Shown here in pieces: positions 19,138 through 27,764 of a stretch of DNA of 64,000 bases (the first letter of the stretch is position 1; every line of letters begins with the position of its first letter). The stretch covers positions 380,930 through 444,929 of the forward strand of contig NZ_MUIN01000001.1 in assembly GCF_002080045.1 (NCBI RefSeq). The letters run 5' to 3'. Below the pieces are notes generated by a model. That model was not told the origin of the DNA and made no database searches. It was given only the letters and a program-made list of their open reading frames with translations. A program made the position numbers and the translations under genes. Source of the DNA: Pseudomonas sp. Bc-h. GTDB lineage: Bacteria > Pseudomonadota > Gammaproteobacteria > Pseudomonadales > Pseudomonadaceae.

Positions 19138-19992
19138 TCAGCGCCCGAGATAAACCTCGATCACCCGCTCATCCGCCTGCACTTCCTCAAGCGAACCTTC
19201 CGCCAGAACACTGCCCTGGTGCAGCACGGTGACGTGGTCGGCGATGGTGCCGACAAAGCCCATGTCGTGCTCCACCACCATCAGCGAGTGTTTACCCGCC
19301 AGGCTCTTGAACAGTTCTGCGGTGAATTCCGTCTCGGCGTCGGTCATGCCCGCCACCGGCTCGTCGAGCAGCAGCAATTGCGGGTCCTGGACCAGCAGCA
19401 TGCCGATCTCCAGAAACTGCTTCTGACCGTGGGACAAGAGTCCGGCCGGGCGTGACATCGACGACGTCAGGCGAATGGTTTCCAACACTTCATCGATGCG
19501 GTCACGCTGTTCGCCGTTGAGCTTGGCCCGCAGGCTGGCCCATACCGATTTGTCGGTTTTCTGCGCCAGCTCCAGGTTCTCGAACACGCTCAATGCCTCG
19601 AACACCGTCGGCTTCTGAAACTTGCGACCAATGCCGGCCTGGGCGATCTGCACTTCGCTCATCTTCGTCAGGTCCAGAGTTTCGCCGAACCAGGCCTTGC
19701 CGTGGCTGGGGCGGGTCTTGCCGGTGATCACGTCCATCAGTGTGGTCTTGCCCGCGCCGTTTGGGCCGATGATGCAGCGCAACTCGCCGACGCCGATGTA
19801 CAGGTTCAGATCGTTAAGCGCCTTGAAACCGTCGAAGCTGACGCTGATGTCTTCAAGCGTCAGGATCGTGCCGTGCAGCGTGTTCAGGCCTTCGCCTGCG
19901 ACCTGGCCGAGCCCGATGGCATCGCGGCTGGTGCCTGCGTCGCTGTTTGGGTCCAGCACCGGATCGAAGGCGGGAGTGGGTGTGCTTTTCAT
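19138..19992 (-). CDS. urtD: Urea ABC transporter ATPase UrtD
   Basis: A 284-residue LivG-type ABC ATPase. An N-terminal extension of about 35 residues precedes the core. Walker A GPNGAGKTTLMDVITG, signature LLSHGQKQFLEIGMLL, Walker B LLLLDEPVAGMTDAE and switch VVEHDMGFV are present. The variant signature (SHGQ rather than SGGQ) is normal for UrtD. It starts 10 bp after urtC, so it is co-transcribed with it. Confidence 0.94.
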   Translation of the reverse strand: MKSTPTPAFDPVLDPNSDAGTSRDAIGLGQVAGEGLNTLHGTILTLEDISVSFDGFKALNDLNLYIGVGELRCIIGPNGAGKTTLMDVITGKTRPSHGKAWFGETLDLTKMSEVQIAQAGIGRKFQKPTVFEALSVFENLELAQKTDKSVWASLRAKLNGEQRDRIDEVLETIRLTSSMSRPAGLLSHGQKQFLEIGMLLVQDPQLLLLDEPVAGMTDAETEFTAELFKSLAGKHSLMVVEHDMGFVGTIADHVTVLHQGSVLAEGSLEEVQADERVIEVYLGR

Positions 19993-20002
19993 TGTTCGCT
20001 CC

Positions 20003-21079
20003 TCATCTTGAGCGGGTCTTGATCAGGCCGATCACGCCTTTGGGCAGATACAGCGTCACCACAATGAACAGCGCGCCGAGGAAGAACAGCCAGTATTCAG
20101 GGAAGGCCACGGTGAACCAGCTCTTCATACCGTTGACCAGGCCTGCGCCGAGCAGCGGGCCAATCAGCGTGCCACGGCCGCCCAGCGCGACCCAGACGGC
20201 AGCCTCGATGGAGTTGGTCGGCGACATCTCGCTGGGGTTGATGATGCCCACCTGCGGCACATACAGCGCGCCTGCCAGACCGCACAAAACAGCGCTCAAC
20301 ACCCAGACGAACAGCTTGAAGCCACGGGGATCGTAGCCGCAGAACATCAGACGGTTTTCGGCGTCACGAACAGCAGTCAGCACCCGACCGAACTTGCTGC
20401 GCGCCAGACGCCAACCGACGAACAGGCTGCCCGCCAGCAATGCGACCGTGAGCAGGAACAACACCGCGCGAGTGCCTTGCGAGGTGATGCTGAAACCCAG
20501 AATGCTGCGGAAGTTGGTGAAGCCGTTGTTGCCGCCAAAACCGGTTTCGTTGCGGAAAAACAGCAGCATCCCGGCGAAGGTCAGGGCCTGGGTCATGATC
20601 GAGAAGTACACGCCCTTGATCCGCGAGCGGAAGGCGAAGAAGCCGAACACCAGCGCCAGCAAGCCCGGCGCCAGCACCACCAGACACATGGCCCAGAGGA
20701 AATGCTGCGTGCCGACCCAGTACCAAGGCAGTTCAGTCCACGACAGGAAGGTCATGAACGCGGGCAGGCTGTCGCCCGACGCTTCACGCATCAGGTACAT
20801 GCCCATCGCATAGCCGCCCAGCGCGAAGAACAGCCCGTGACCCAGTGACAGCAGACCCGCGTAGCCCCAGACCAGATCCAGCGCCAGTGCGACGATGGCG
20901 TAACAGAGAATCTTGCCCACCAGCGTCAGGGTGTAGGCCGAGACCTGCATCGGATTGCTTTCCGGCAGCAACGACAACAGCGGCAGGGCGATCAACAGGG
21001 CGAGTATGACCACGCCTATGGAGACCGTGACTTTGGTGCCAGCGCGTTGCGCGGCGGTAACCATCAGTGGCTGGTTCAT
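20003..21079 (-). CDS. urtC: Urea ABC transporter permease UrtC
   Basis: A 358-residue LivM-type inner-membrane permease with about ten membrane segments. Diagnostic stretches are DLVWGYAGLLSLGHGLFFALG and WVALGGRGTLIGPLLGAGLVNG. It forms the urea channel with UrtB. The start codon overlaps the urtB stop codon (TAATG arrangement at 21077-21081), indicating translational coupling. Confidence 0.94.
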   Translation of the reverse strand: MNQPLMVTAAQRAGTKVTVSIGVVILALLIALPLLSLLPESNPMQVSAYTLTLVGKILCYAIVALALDLVWGYAGLLSLGHGLFFALGGYAMGMYLMREASGDSLPAFMTFLSWTELPWYWVGTQHFLWAMCLVVLAPGLLALVFGFFAFRSRIKGVYFSIMTQALTFAGMLLFFRNETGFGGNNGFTNFRSILGFSITSQGTRAVLFLLTVALLAGSLFVGWRLARSKFGRVLTAVRDAENRLMFCGYDPRGFKLFVWVLSAVLCGLAGALYVPQVGIINPSEMSPTNSIEAAVWVALGGRGTLIGPLLGAGLVNGMKSWFTVAFPEYWLFFLGALFIVVTLYLPKGVIGLIKTRSR

Positions 21080-22668
21080 TAGTCGATCACCCGTCCTTTG
21101 AGCGCGAACAGCCCTTGCGGACGTTTCTGGATAAACAGAATGATCAGCGCCAGGATCAGGATCTTGCCCAGCACTGCGCCGATTTGCGGTTCGAGAATCT
21201 TGTTGGCGATGCCCAGCCCGAATGCCGCTGTCACGCTACCGGCCAACTGGCCGACACCGCCGAGCACCACCACCAGGAACGAGTCGATGATGTAGCTCTG
21301 ACCCAGGTCAGGGCCGACGTTGCCGATCTGGCTCAGTGCCACGCCGCCAAGGCCTGCGATGCCCGAGCCGAGCCCGAATGCCATCATGTCGATGCGCCCC
21401 GTGGGCACGCCGCAGCAGGCCGCCATGTTGCGGTTCTGGGTGACGGCGCGCACGTTCAGGCCCAGGCGGGTCTTGTTCAGCAGCAGCCAGGTCAGCACCA
21501 CCACGAACAGCGCGAAGCCAATGATGATGATCCGGTTGTACGGCAGCACCAGATTTGGCAGCACTTGGATGCCGCCTGAGAGCCATTCGGGGTTGGCGAC
21601 TTCGACGTTCTGCGCGCCAAATACCACGCGGATCAACTGGATCAGCATCAGGCTGATGCCCCAGGTGGCGAGCAGGGTTTCCAGAGGGCGGCCGTAGAGG
21701 TGACGAATTACCGTGCGCTCCAGCGCCATGCCGATGCAGGCCGTGACAAAGAACGCCACTGGCAGTGCCACCAACGGATAGAACTCGATGGCGCCCGGCG
21801 CGTAACGCTGGAACATGATCTGCACGACGTAGGTGGCGTAGGCGCCGAGCATCAACATTTCGCCGTGGGCCATGTTGATCACGCCCAGCAGGCCGAAGGT
21901 GATCGCCAGACCCAGCGCAGCCAGCAGCAGGATCGAGCCCAGCGAAATACCGCTGAAGACCTGGCCGATCACTTCGCCAATCATCAATTTGCGTTTGACC
22001 TGAGCGAGACTGGTTTCTGCGGCCAGACGCACGCTTGGATCGGTTTCGACGTTGGGCTCCAACAGGTTTTCAAGACGAGTACGTGCCAGCGGATCGCCGG
22101 TTTCACCCAAAAGACGCACTGCCGCCAGACGTACGCTGGGGCTGGTGTCGACCAGCTGCAGGTTGGCCAGCGCCAGAGTGAGGGCCGAGTGCACGGCTTC
22201 GTCTTTTTCAGTGGAGACTTGTTGCATGAGTAACTGCAATTGCGCCGGGCGCGCGCTCTTTTGCAATGTGAGTGCGGCGGCCAGACGTAGCTTGGCGTCG
22301 GCGGCGAGCAGTTGATGACTGGCCAGAGCGGTGTCAACCAGACCCCGCAGGCGGTTGTTCAGGCTGATCGCTTGAGGTTCGTCAGGGTTCGGTGCGTCGG
22401 CCAGTGCCGGGGCGGCTGGATCGACGGCGGTAAAACTGTCGCCGTTCTGGATGAAGGCGCGATTGCTGCTGTCGGCGGCCACGCGGCCTTCCTCCAGGGC
22501 AATCAGTAAATCAACGCGCGCCGGATCGGGCTTGGCGGCCCAAGCTTCCAGCAATTCGGCACGTTGAGAGGATTCGGCCGCGACAAAGTCGCCGGCATCG
22601 CTGGCATGGGCTGCGAAGGGCAGCAACAGGCTCAGGGCGAGAATAAGGCGATAGAGAGATCTGGGCAT
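21079..22668 (-). CDS. urtB: Urea ABC transporter permease UrtB
   Basis: A 529-residue permease. The C-terminal 300 residues are the LivH-type membrane domain (GLLGVINMAHGEMLMLGAYA; GLGSGIAGLGGVALSQIGNV). Residues 1-22 are a signal peptide, and about 25-215 form a helical periplasmic domain with HEAT-like character, a known extension of proteobacterial UrtB. The ATG at 22668 was chosen because it starts the signal peptide; the longer frame to 22749 would translate part of the adjacent palindromic repeat and is rejected. Confidence 0.93.
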   Translation of the reverse strand: MPRSLYRLILALSLLLPFAAHASDAGDFVAAESSQRAELLEAWAAKPDPARVDLLIALEEGRVAADSSNRAFIQNGDSFTAVDPAAPALADAPNPDEPQAISLNNRLRGLVDTALASHQLLAADAKLRLAAALTLQKSARPAQLQLLMQQVSTEKDEAVHSALTLALANLQLVDTSPSVRLAAVRLLGETGDPLARTRLENLLEPNVETDPSVRLAAETSLAQVKRKLMIGEVIGQVFSGISLGSILLLAALGLAITFGLLGVINMAHGEMLMLGAYATYVVQIMFQRYAPGAIEFYPLVALPVAFFVTACIGMALERTVIRHLYGRPLETLLATWGISLMLIQLIRVVFGAQNVEVANPEWLSGGIQVLPNLVLPYNRIIIIGFALFVVVLTWLLLNKTRLGLNVRAVTQNRNMAACCGVPTGRIDMMAFGLGSGIAGLGGVALSQIGNVGPDLGQSYIIDSFLVVVLGGVGQLAGSVTAAFGLGIANKILEPQIGAVLGKILILALIILFIQKRPQGLFALKGRVID

Positions 22669-22717
22669 ATCGGTGTCCTGGAAGCACCCGCATGACCTCG
22701 CGGCCATGCGCAGATGC

Positions 22718-22828
22718 TGATCGTTCCCACGCTCTGCGTGGGAATGCATCCCCTGACGCTTTGCGTCATCCGTTAACGGACGCGGAGCGTCGAAGGCATG
22801 TTCCCACGGGGACCGTGGGAACCATCAG
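22718..22828. repeat. 111-bp palindromic repeat between urtA and urtB
   Basis: Third copy in the urea locus. Outer arms TGATCGTTCCCACGCTCTGC and a diverged partner ending GGGAACCATCA; inner pair around GACGCTTTGCGTC / GACGCGGAGCGTC. It starts 10 bp past the urtA stop, where a 3' stem could protect the urtA message from exonucleases. Confidence 0.87.
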
Positions 22829-22837
22829 GGGCGGGTG

Positions 22838-24103
22838 TCAGTTACTCTTCACCGCATAGTCAGGTTTCTTGTCGTTACCCGGAATGAACGGGCTCCAAGG
22901 CTGGGCGCGGATCGGCTCCTTGGTTTTCCACACGACGTTGAACTGACCGTCAGCCTTGATCTCGCCGATCATCACCGGCTTGTGCAGGTGGTGGTTGGTC
23001 TTGTCCATTTCCAGGGTGAAGCCCGACGGCGCGGCGAAGGTCTGGCCGGCCATGGCTTCGCGGACTTTATCCACATCGGTGGACTTGGCTTTCTCGACCG
23101 CCTGCGCCCACATGTGGATACCCACGTAGGTGGCTTCCATCGGGTCGTTGGTCACCGCCTTGTCGGCGTTCGGCAGGTTGTGCGCCTTGGCGTAGGCTTT
23201 CCAGTCAGCGACGAACTTGGTGTTGACCGGGTTCTTCACGGACTCGAAGTAGTTCCAGGCGGCCAGGTTGCCCACCAGCGGTTTGGTGTCGACGCCGCGC
23301 AGCTCTTCTTCACCGACCGAGAACGCCACGACCGGAACGTCGGTGGCTTTCAGGCCCTGGTTGCCCAGTTCCTTGTAGAACGGCACGTTGGAGTCGCCGT
23401 TCACGGTGGAGATCACAGCGGTCTTGCCTCCGGCGGAGAACTTCTTGATGTTGGCCACGATGGTCTGGTAATCGCTGTGACCGAACGGGGTGTAGACCTC
23501 TTCGATGTCGCTGTCCTTCACGCCTTTGGAGTGCAGGAACGAACGCAGAATCTTGTTGGTGGTGCGCGGGTAGACGTAGTCGGTGCCCAGCAGGAAGAAG
23601 CGCTTGGCGGCGCCGCCGTCTTCGCTCATCAGGTACTCGACCGCAGGAATCGCCTGCTGGTTTGGCGCCGCGCCGGTGTAGAACACGTTCGGCGACATCT
23701 CTTCACCTTCGTACTGCACCGGGTAGAACAGCAGGCCGTTCAGCTCTTCGAAGACCGGCAATACCGATTTGCGAGAGACCGAAGTCCAGCAACCGAACAC
23801 CACGGACACCTTGTCCTGGGTCAGCAGCTGACGAGCCTTTTCAGCGAACAGCGGCCAGTTGGACGCTGGGTCGACCACCACAGCCTCAAGCTTCTTGCCA
23901 TTTACGCCGCCCTTGGCGTTGATCTCGTCGATGGTCATCAACGCCATATCTTTGAGCGAAGTCTCGGAGATGGCCATGGTGCCGGATAAAGAATGCAGAA
24001 TGCCGACCTTGATGGTCTCGGCGGCCTGGACGGTCCAGGTCAAACCCATAGCGGCGATCGATGCGGACAAGGTGAACGCTTTAAGCAAACTACGACGCTT
24101 CAT
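22838..24103 (-). CDS. urtA: Urea ABC transporter substrate-binding protein UrtA
   Basis: A 421-residue periplasmic binding protein of the Leu/Ile/Val type. The N-terminus MKRRSLLKAFTLSASIAAMG carries a twin-arginine-like motif (KRRSLLK), so Tat export is possible, with cleavage near VQAAE (residue 28). The mature protein starts TIKVGILHSLSGTMAIS and includes VFGCWTSVSRKSVLP and GTDYVYPRTTNKIL, characteristic of UrtA/FmdD-like urea or amide binders. It is first in the operon, downstream of a sigma-54 promoter. It could in principle bind short-chain amides, but the adjacent urease supports urea. Confidence 0.95.
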   Translation of the reverse strand: MKRRSLLKAFTLSASIAAMGLTWTVQAAETIKVGILHSLSGTMAISETSLKDMALMTIDEINAKGGVNGKKLEAVVVDPASNWPLFAEKARQLLTQDKVSVVFGCWTSVSRKSVLPVFEELNGLLFYPVQYEGEEMSPNVFYTGAAPNQQAIPAVEYLMSEDGGAAKRFFLLGTDYVYPRTTNKILRSFLHSKGVKDSDIEEVYTPFGHSDYQTIVANIKKFSAGGKTAVISTVNGDSNVPFYKELGNQGLKATDVPVVAFSVGEEELRGVDTKPLVGNLAAWNYFESVKNPVNTKFVADWKAYAKAHNLPNADKAVTNDPMEATYVGIHMWAQAVEKAKSTDVDKVREAMAGQTFAAPSGFTLEMDKTNHHLHKPVMIGEIKADGQFNVVWKTKEPIRAQPWSPFIPGNDKKPDYAVKSN

Positions 24104-24178
24104 TGGCTAGCTCCATTCTTCGATTTTTTTAGAAATGACTGCTGTTGGCGGTGCAGAGGATGAGTCTGCTTAGGCTTT

Positions 24179-24195
24179 AGCAAAGGCTGGGCCAA
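24179..24195 (-). promoter_or_regulatory. Sigma-54 (-24/-12) promoter of the urtABCDE-ure operon
   Basis: The minus strand reads TTGGCCCAGCCTTTGCT. The invariant GG and GC dinucleotides are 12 positions apart, as in the consensus TTGGCACG-N4-TTGCW, with 14 of 17 positions acceptable. The predicted start near 24168 leaves a leader of about 65 nt before the urtA ATG. Confidence 0.8.
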
Positions 24196-24247
24196 GGCGT
24201 GAAAGGTCGCAAAATGGAATGAAAACGTCGCGAGTGACGGGTCGGGC

Positions 24248-24304
24248 GCACCAATCTGGGGTTGGTTCGACGTTGTGGTGCGCACGGTGCGCTGATCTGG
24301 TGCG
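24248..24304. promoter_or_regulatory. Two NtrC-like enhancer sites upstream of urtA
   Basis: TGCGCTGATCTGGTGCG at 24288-24304 matches the NtrC dyad GCAC-N7-GTGC with one change, and GCACCAATCTGGGGT at 24248-24262 matches with one half weaker. They lie about 80-135 bp upstream of the predicted start, the usual enhancer distance for NtrC at sigma-54 promoters. This would place urea uptake and hydrolysis under nitrogen-limitation control. Confidence 0.65.
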
Positions 24305-24371
24305 GGAAGCTGTCGGAGTAGACAGGTTTTTACAGCGAGCAGGATTCAGGGAGGGGCGTAGCGATGAGAAC

Positions 24372-24434
24372 GGGGCCTGAAACCGGCAATGAGGAGGAAT
24401 TCATCACTAAACCACCCAAATGGTTCCAGGCCCC
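24372..24434 (-). terminator. Inverted repeat after the PepSY gene, possible terminator
   Basis: GGGGCCTGAAACC (24372-24384) pairs with GGTTCCAGGCCCC (24422-24434) with one mismatch around a 37-nt loop. The structure begins 13 bp past the PepSY gene stop and lies upstream of the urtA control region. There is no T-run, so termination is uncertain; it may simply be a 3' mRNA structure. Confidence 0.45.
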
Positions 24435-24446
24435 GCAGGACGCAAT

Positions 24447-25820
24447 CTAAGCTGTTGCCGCCGATTTGGCAAAGCGCGAAAGGGCTATTCGATCGAGCAA
24501 CCATATTGCCAGCATCGAAATCCCGACGAGCGGAAAGGCAATACCTAGCGCAAGCATCACCACCGTCGCGATTTTCCAGCGTGGCAGATCATCTCGCAGC
24601 GGCGGAACACCGAAGCCGTTCTGCGGCCGACGCTTCCACCAGATCACGATGCCGCTGACCGAACTGAGCAGCACCATCAGGCAGATGAACAGGATCAGCA
24701 ACTGGTTCACCCAACCGAACATCTTGCCTTCGTGCAACATCACCCCGAGTTCAGTGGCTTTCGAAACCGCGCTGTAATCGGTGTAGCGCACGTCCGCCAG
24801 TACCTTGCCGCTGTATTGATCGACATGCAGGGTGGCGTCGTTGCGCGGGTCGTCCGCGAACACCGAAACGGTGAATACGCCGTCGGCGGTTTTCGGTTGA
24901 GTGATGCTGTAGCCCGGCTCGATCTTGCGCTCATTGGCGATGTCGACGACCCGTTGCAAAGTAATGGTCGGTGCAGCAGGACCGCTGGACATGCCGCCGT
25001 GGTTCATGTGCTCGGCATGATCGCCCGAAGAAACCGGCATCGGCGTGTTCTCCATGGCCCACGGCACAGTCTGCACACTGGCGTTATTCAGCTCGCCAGC
25101 CTGGTTCGCGGACTTGGGCACGTCATTCCACATCGCGGCGGGGAAGGTGTTCCACACGTCGGCGTAGACCTTGCCCCACATGCCGGTCCAGGTCATGCCG
25201 CTGAGCAGCATGAACAACAGCGCCACCGAACCCCAGAAACCGGTCACGGCGTGCAGGTCGCGCCACAGCACCCGGCCTTTGGCGGTGATCCTTGGCCAGA
25301 GCACGCCAGCCGGGGAACGACCCCGTGGCCACCACAGATACAAGCCGGATACGACCAGAACGATCCCCCATCCTGCCGCCATTTCCACCAGGCGATCACC
25401 GACAGTGCCGACCATCAACTCACCGTGCAGCTCACGGGCCATGGCCTGCAGATTGTTCTTGGCATCCTGCGTACCGAGAATCTTGCCGCTGTACGGGTCT
25501 ATGAACAGGTTCACCTCGCGACCGTCCTTCTTGATCACGAACTGCGCGCTGCTTTCGGCGTTTGCGGGAGGCAGGTATTTACTGACCAGCACCTGCGGAT
25601 AGGCCTCGAGCACGCGTCGTTGCTGCTCATCGGCAGTGAGCATGTGGTGCGCCGGTTTGACGGTCAGCAGGTCGCTGTACATCAGCGAATCGAGCTGCGG
25701 TTTGAACAGATAAACCACGCCGGTCAACGACAGCATGATCATGAAGGGCGCAACGAACAGGCCGGCATAGAAATGCCAGCGCCACGCCAGGTTGTAGAAC
25801 GACACGTTTGGTTTGGACAT
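24447..25820 (-). CDS. PepSY-associated TM protein, copper operon
   Basis: A 457-residue inner-membrane protein of the PepSY-TM family. It has an N-terminal helix (about 16-38), periplasmic PepSY domains (about 60-130 and 285-345), and helices near 145-165, 190-212, 365-390 and 415-440. A His/Met-rich loop (GDHAEHMNHGGMSSG, about 265-280) suggests metal handling. Relatives are found with siderophore receptors or copper genes, and some act as membrane reductases. Here it is the last gene of a copper-type operon with PCu(A)C and DUF2946 genes. The exact role is unknown. Confidence 0.85.
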   Translation of the reverse strand: MSKPNVSFYNLAWRWHFYAGLFVAPFMIMLSLTGVVYLFKPQLDSLMYSDLLTVKPAHHMLTADEQQRRVLEAYPQVLVSKYLPPANAESSAQFVIKKDGREVNLFIDPYSGKILGTQDAKNNLQAMARELHGELMVGTVGDRLVEMAAGWGIVLVVSGLYLWWPRGRSPAGVLWPRITAKGRVLWRDLHAVTGFWGSVALLFMLLSGMTWTGMWGKVYADVWNTFPAAMWNDVPKSANQAGELNNASVQTVPWAMENTPMPVSSGDHAEHMNHGGMSSGPAAPTITLQRVVDIANERKIEPGYSITQPKTADGVFTVSVFADDPRNDATLHVDQYSGKVLADVRYTDYSAVSKATELGVMLHEGKMFGWVNQLLILFICLMVLLSSVSGIVIWWKRRPQNGFGVPPLRDDLPRWKIATVVMLALGIAFPLVGISMLAIWLLDRIALSRFAKSAATA

Positions 25821-25908
25821 GGTGCAACGCTCCCGTCAGGGAAAAACACGGCGCAGCGCGTCGACCGCCAGGTGGCCGCCAACGGATACGAATCTCTTTT
25901 TCAAGGGG

Positions 25909-26364
25909 TTATGCGACAGACGAGAACGGCGGGGCGCGACTGCGGGCGTTGGGGAAAACGTTGCGTTGAGCATGGCCTTGCTGCGGGGCCGCGTTGTAGA
26001 AATCAGCGGGTCTGGGCGGGATGGGCGCGGCGACGGCGAGGGTCTGGGTCAGCGCCGGGCAGCTGAACAGCAACGTGCAATAGCCGCATTTGGCCCAGAT
26101 GACATGATCCACGCCAGCGGCGGCGCCTGTATCCGCGTGGTGCCCGCTGTGATCGTCTGCAGCCATGTCCATCGACGCGGACATGTCCATGTCGGCCGAC
26201 ATCGACGCTGGCATCGACATGCCCGAATGATGCTCCATCGGCATCGACTGGGAGATCAACGGCCCGATAAAGATCATCAGCATGGCGAACAGGCTCAGCC
26301 ATGCACCCGAAGTCTTGCGGGGTACAGGATTGGAGCTGGCGCGTATTGCGTTCATGCGGCTCAT
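25909..26364 (-). CDS. DUF2946 protein with His/Met-rich segment
   Basis: A 151-residue membrane-anchored protein: one N-terminal hydrophobic segment (about 20-38), then a segment at 41-80 very rich in Met and His (for example HHSGMSMPASMSADMDMSA), then the DUF2946 signature CGYCTLLFSCPAL (93-105). Such methionine/histidine clusters bind Cu(I)/Cu(II) in the periplasm. It lies between the PCu(A)C gene and the PepSY gene with short spacings, supporting a copper-related function. The exact biochemical role of DUF2946 is not established. Confidence 0.82.
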   Translation of the reverse strand: MSRMNAIRASSNPVPRKTSGAWLSLFAMLMIFIGPLISQSMPMEHHSGMSMPASMSADMDMSASMDMAADDHSGHHADTGAAAGVDHVIWAKCGYCTLLFSCPALTQTLAVAAPIPPRPADFYNAAPQQGHAQRNVFPNARSRAPPFSSVA

Positions 26365-26391
26365 TGGGCTCAGCTTCGACGGTCAGTGCTG

Positions 26392-26880
26392 TCAGTGGGC
26401 GTGAGCGGGGGGAGCGTCAGGTGCCTGTTTCTGCACCATGACCTCGACAGGCACGTCGCCGGTTTTCTCGAAGTGCAGGGTCAACGGGAAAGACTGGCCG
26501 TCTGTCAGCTTCGAACGATCTTTCAGATCCAGCAGCATGACGTGGTAAGCCATGGGGGCGAAGGTCACCTCATTGCCGGCCGGAATGTCCACCGTCTGCA
26601 CTTGCTGCATCTTCATCAGGCCGTCTTTATTCACGTGCTCGTGCAATTGAGCGGCGCCTGCAACGGGGCTGTCGACACCGACAAGACGATCGGCGTCGGG
26701 GCCCGCATTACTGATCACGAAGTACGCCGCAACCGTGGGCGCATTCGGCGGCAGCTCCATCGACCAAGGCTGGGCGATTGCTAGATGGCCTTTTGCATAC
26801 TCATTAGCTTCAACATAGCAGGCAGGCAACAGCATTGCCGCCAGCAGCAGAACTTTTTTTAACGTGACGTTTTTCAACAT
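26392..26880 (-). CDS. Periplasmic copper chaperone PCu(A)C
   Basis: A 162-residue exported protein. The Cu(I) motif is complete: H80-x10-M91-x21-H113-x-M115. The signal peptide runs to about residue 25 (MLKNVTLKKVLLLAAMLLPA, then a Cys that could also be a lipidation site). A His-containing tail (PPAHAH) ends the protein. PCu(A)C proteins deliver copper to the CuA/CuB sites of cytochrome oxidases. The ATG at 26880 is favoured over one at 26901 because the positive n-region starts there. It is in one operon with two DUF2946 genes. Confidence 0.92.
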   Translation of the reverse strand: MLKNVTLKKVLLLAAMLLPACYVEANEYAKGHLAIAQPWSMELPPNAPTVAAYFVISNAGPDADRLVGVDSPVAGAAQLHEHVNKDGLMKMQQVQTVDIPAGNEVTFAPMAYHVMLLDLKDRSKLTDGQSFPLTLHFEKTGDVPVEVMVQKQAPDAPPAHAH

Positions 26881-26933
26881 GGCACCGAGGCTCCAAATCA
26901 TTCAGATACGCGACGTGCAGCGTGAACGAAGGA

Positions 26934-27368
26934 TCAGACTCGAGGAGAGGCGCGGGGGTTGAGGCCAGGCCATAGTTGGCGAGGCGGGGCGTGAAACACC
27001 AGGATCGCGGTCGGGAAGCGGACCGGCTCGAAGATCGTGAACATGCCGAAGGTCTGGCCGGCTGGAATCGCCACAAGCGACAAGGCTGCGGAGCAGCACG
27101 GGCAATGTTGCATCGAGGAATGTTCACTGCTGTCAGGCGTGCGCTGACTGACTTTGCTGACCAGCCCCAATGGCGTCGCCACCAACTGCGTGCCATTGCC
27201 GGTGCAGAAACTGCCCCACACCACCTGCTCGCCCTGGGTGCGCGGCATGGTCGGCGTCATCGGCATCGCCAGCATCCCGAACAACAGCGCAAAACACGCC
27301 ACCCAGGCAAAGGCCCGGCGCCGTTTGAGGCTGATGAGTCGATCTTGTTGTTCTTTCATGTCGGCCAT
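26934..27368 (-). CDS. DUF2946 family protein (first gene of copper operon)
   Basis: A 144-residue protein: basic N-terminus, one membrane segment (about residues 18-38, FAWVACFALLFGMLAMPMTP), then a periplasmic part with the DUF2946 cysteine motif HCPCCSAALSLVA (88-100). It lacks the long Met/His stretch of its downstream paralogue. A potential ribosome site CAGG lies 7 bp before the ATG at 27368; an ATG three codons in is an alternative. It heads the four-gene minus-strand copper cluster. Confidence 0.78.
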   Translation of the reverse strand: MADMKEQQDRLISLKRRRAFAWVACFALLFGMLAMPMTPTMPRTQGEQVVWGSFCTGNGTQLVATPLGLVSKVSQRTPDSSEHSSMQHCPCCSAALSLVAIPAGQTFGMFTIFEPVRFPTAILVFHAPPRQLWPGLNPRASPRV

Positions 27369-27428
27369 TTAGCCTGAATGGCCGTGAGATGTAAAAAGCC
27401 AGGGTGCGGCGATGTGTCGCGGGGGTGG

Positions 27429-27752
27429 TCAGTCAGTCGGGACCGCGTGCACTTCGATATCGACTTTCAGCCAGGAGCGCATGGCCCCAAAGATGGCCGC
27501 CAGATTATCCATGTTGGGGTTGCCATGGGCCGACAGCATTCGGTGAAGGCTCTTGCTCGGTTTCTCTGTCTCCCTCGCGAGCTCTTCGAATCCGAGTGTG
27601 GCATTGACCAGGTCACGAAGGATGATCCGGGCGACTTCAGGTTCGCCATTAAGAAACAGTGTGGCCGCGTCGTCCAACAGGCCCTGAGCAAAGGCAGGAT
27701 CTTGCTGGATCCTCTCGTTGATCGTGTGTTTGTAGCTGCGGGTAAGAGCCAT
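27429..27752 (-). CDS. Antitoxin-like transcriptional regulator (HigA/addiction-module type)
   Basis: A 107-residue protein. The C-terminal half contains a helix-turn-helix with the signature of putative addiction-module antidotes (FEELARETEKPSKSLHRML, then GNPNMDNLAAIFGAM). The N-terminal half is helical. No RelE/HigB-type toxin gene is adjacent: the upstream neighbour is a 49-codon remnant and the downstream one belongs to the copper operon. It is thus an orphan antitoxin or a free-standing regulator. Confidence 0.75.
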   Translation of the reverse strand: MALTRSYKHTINERIQQDPAFAQGLLDDAATLFLNGEPEVARIILRDLVNATLGFEELARETEKPSKSLHRMLSAHGNPNMDNLAAIFGAMRSWLKVDIEVHAVPTD

Positions 27753-27764
27753 CAGGCGCCTCGT

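Noticed and set aside
22669..22749. Upstream start adding 27 residues to UrtB
   Set aside because: The extra residues are partly encoded by the palindromic repeat and precede a clear signal peptide; the start at 22668 fits the family.
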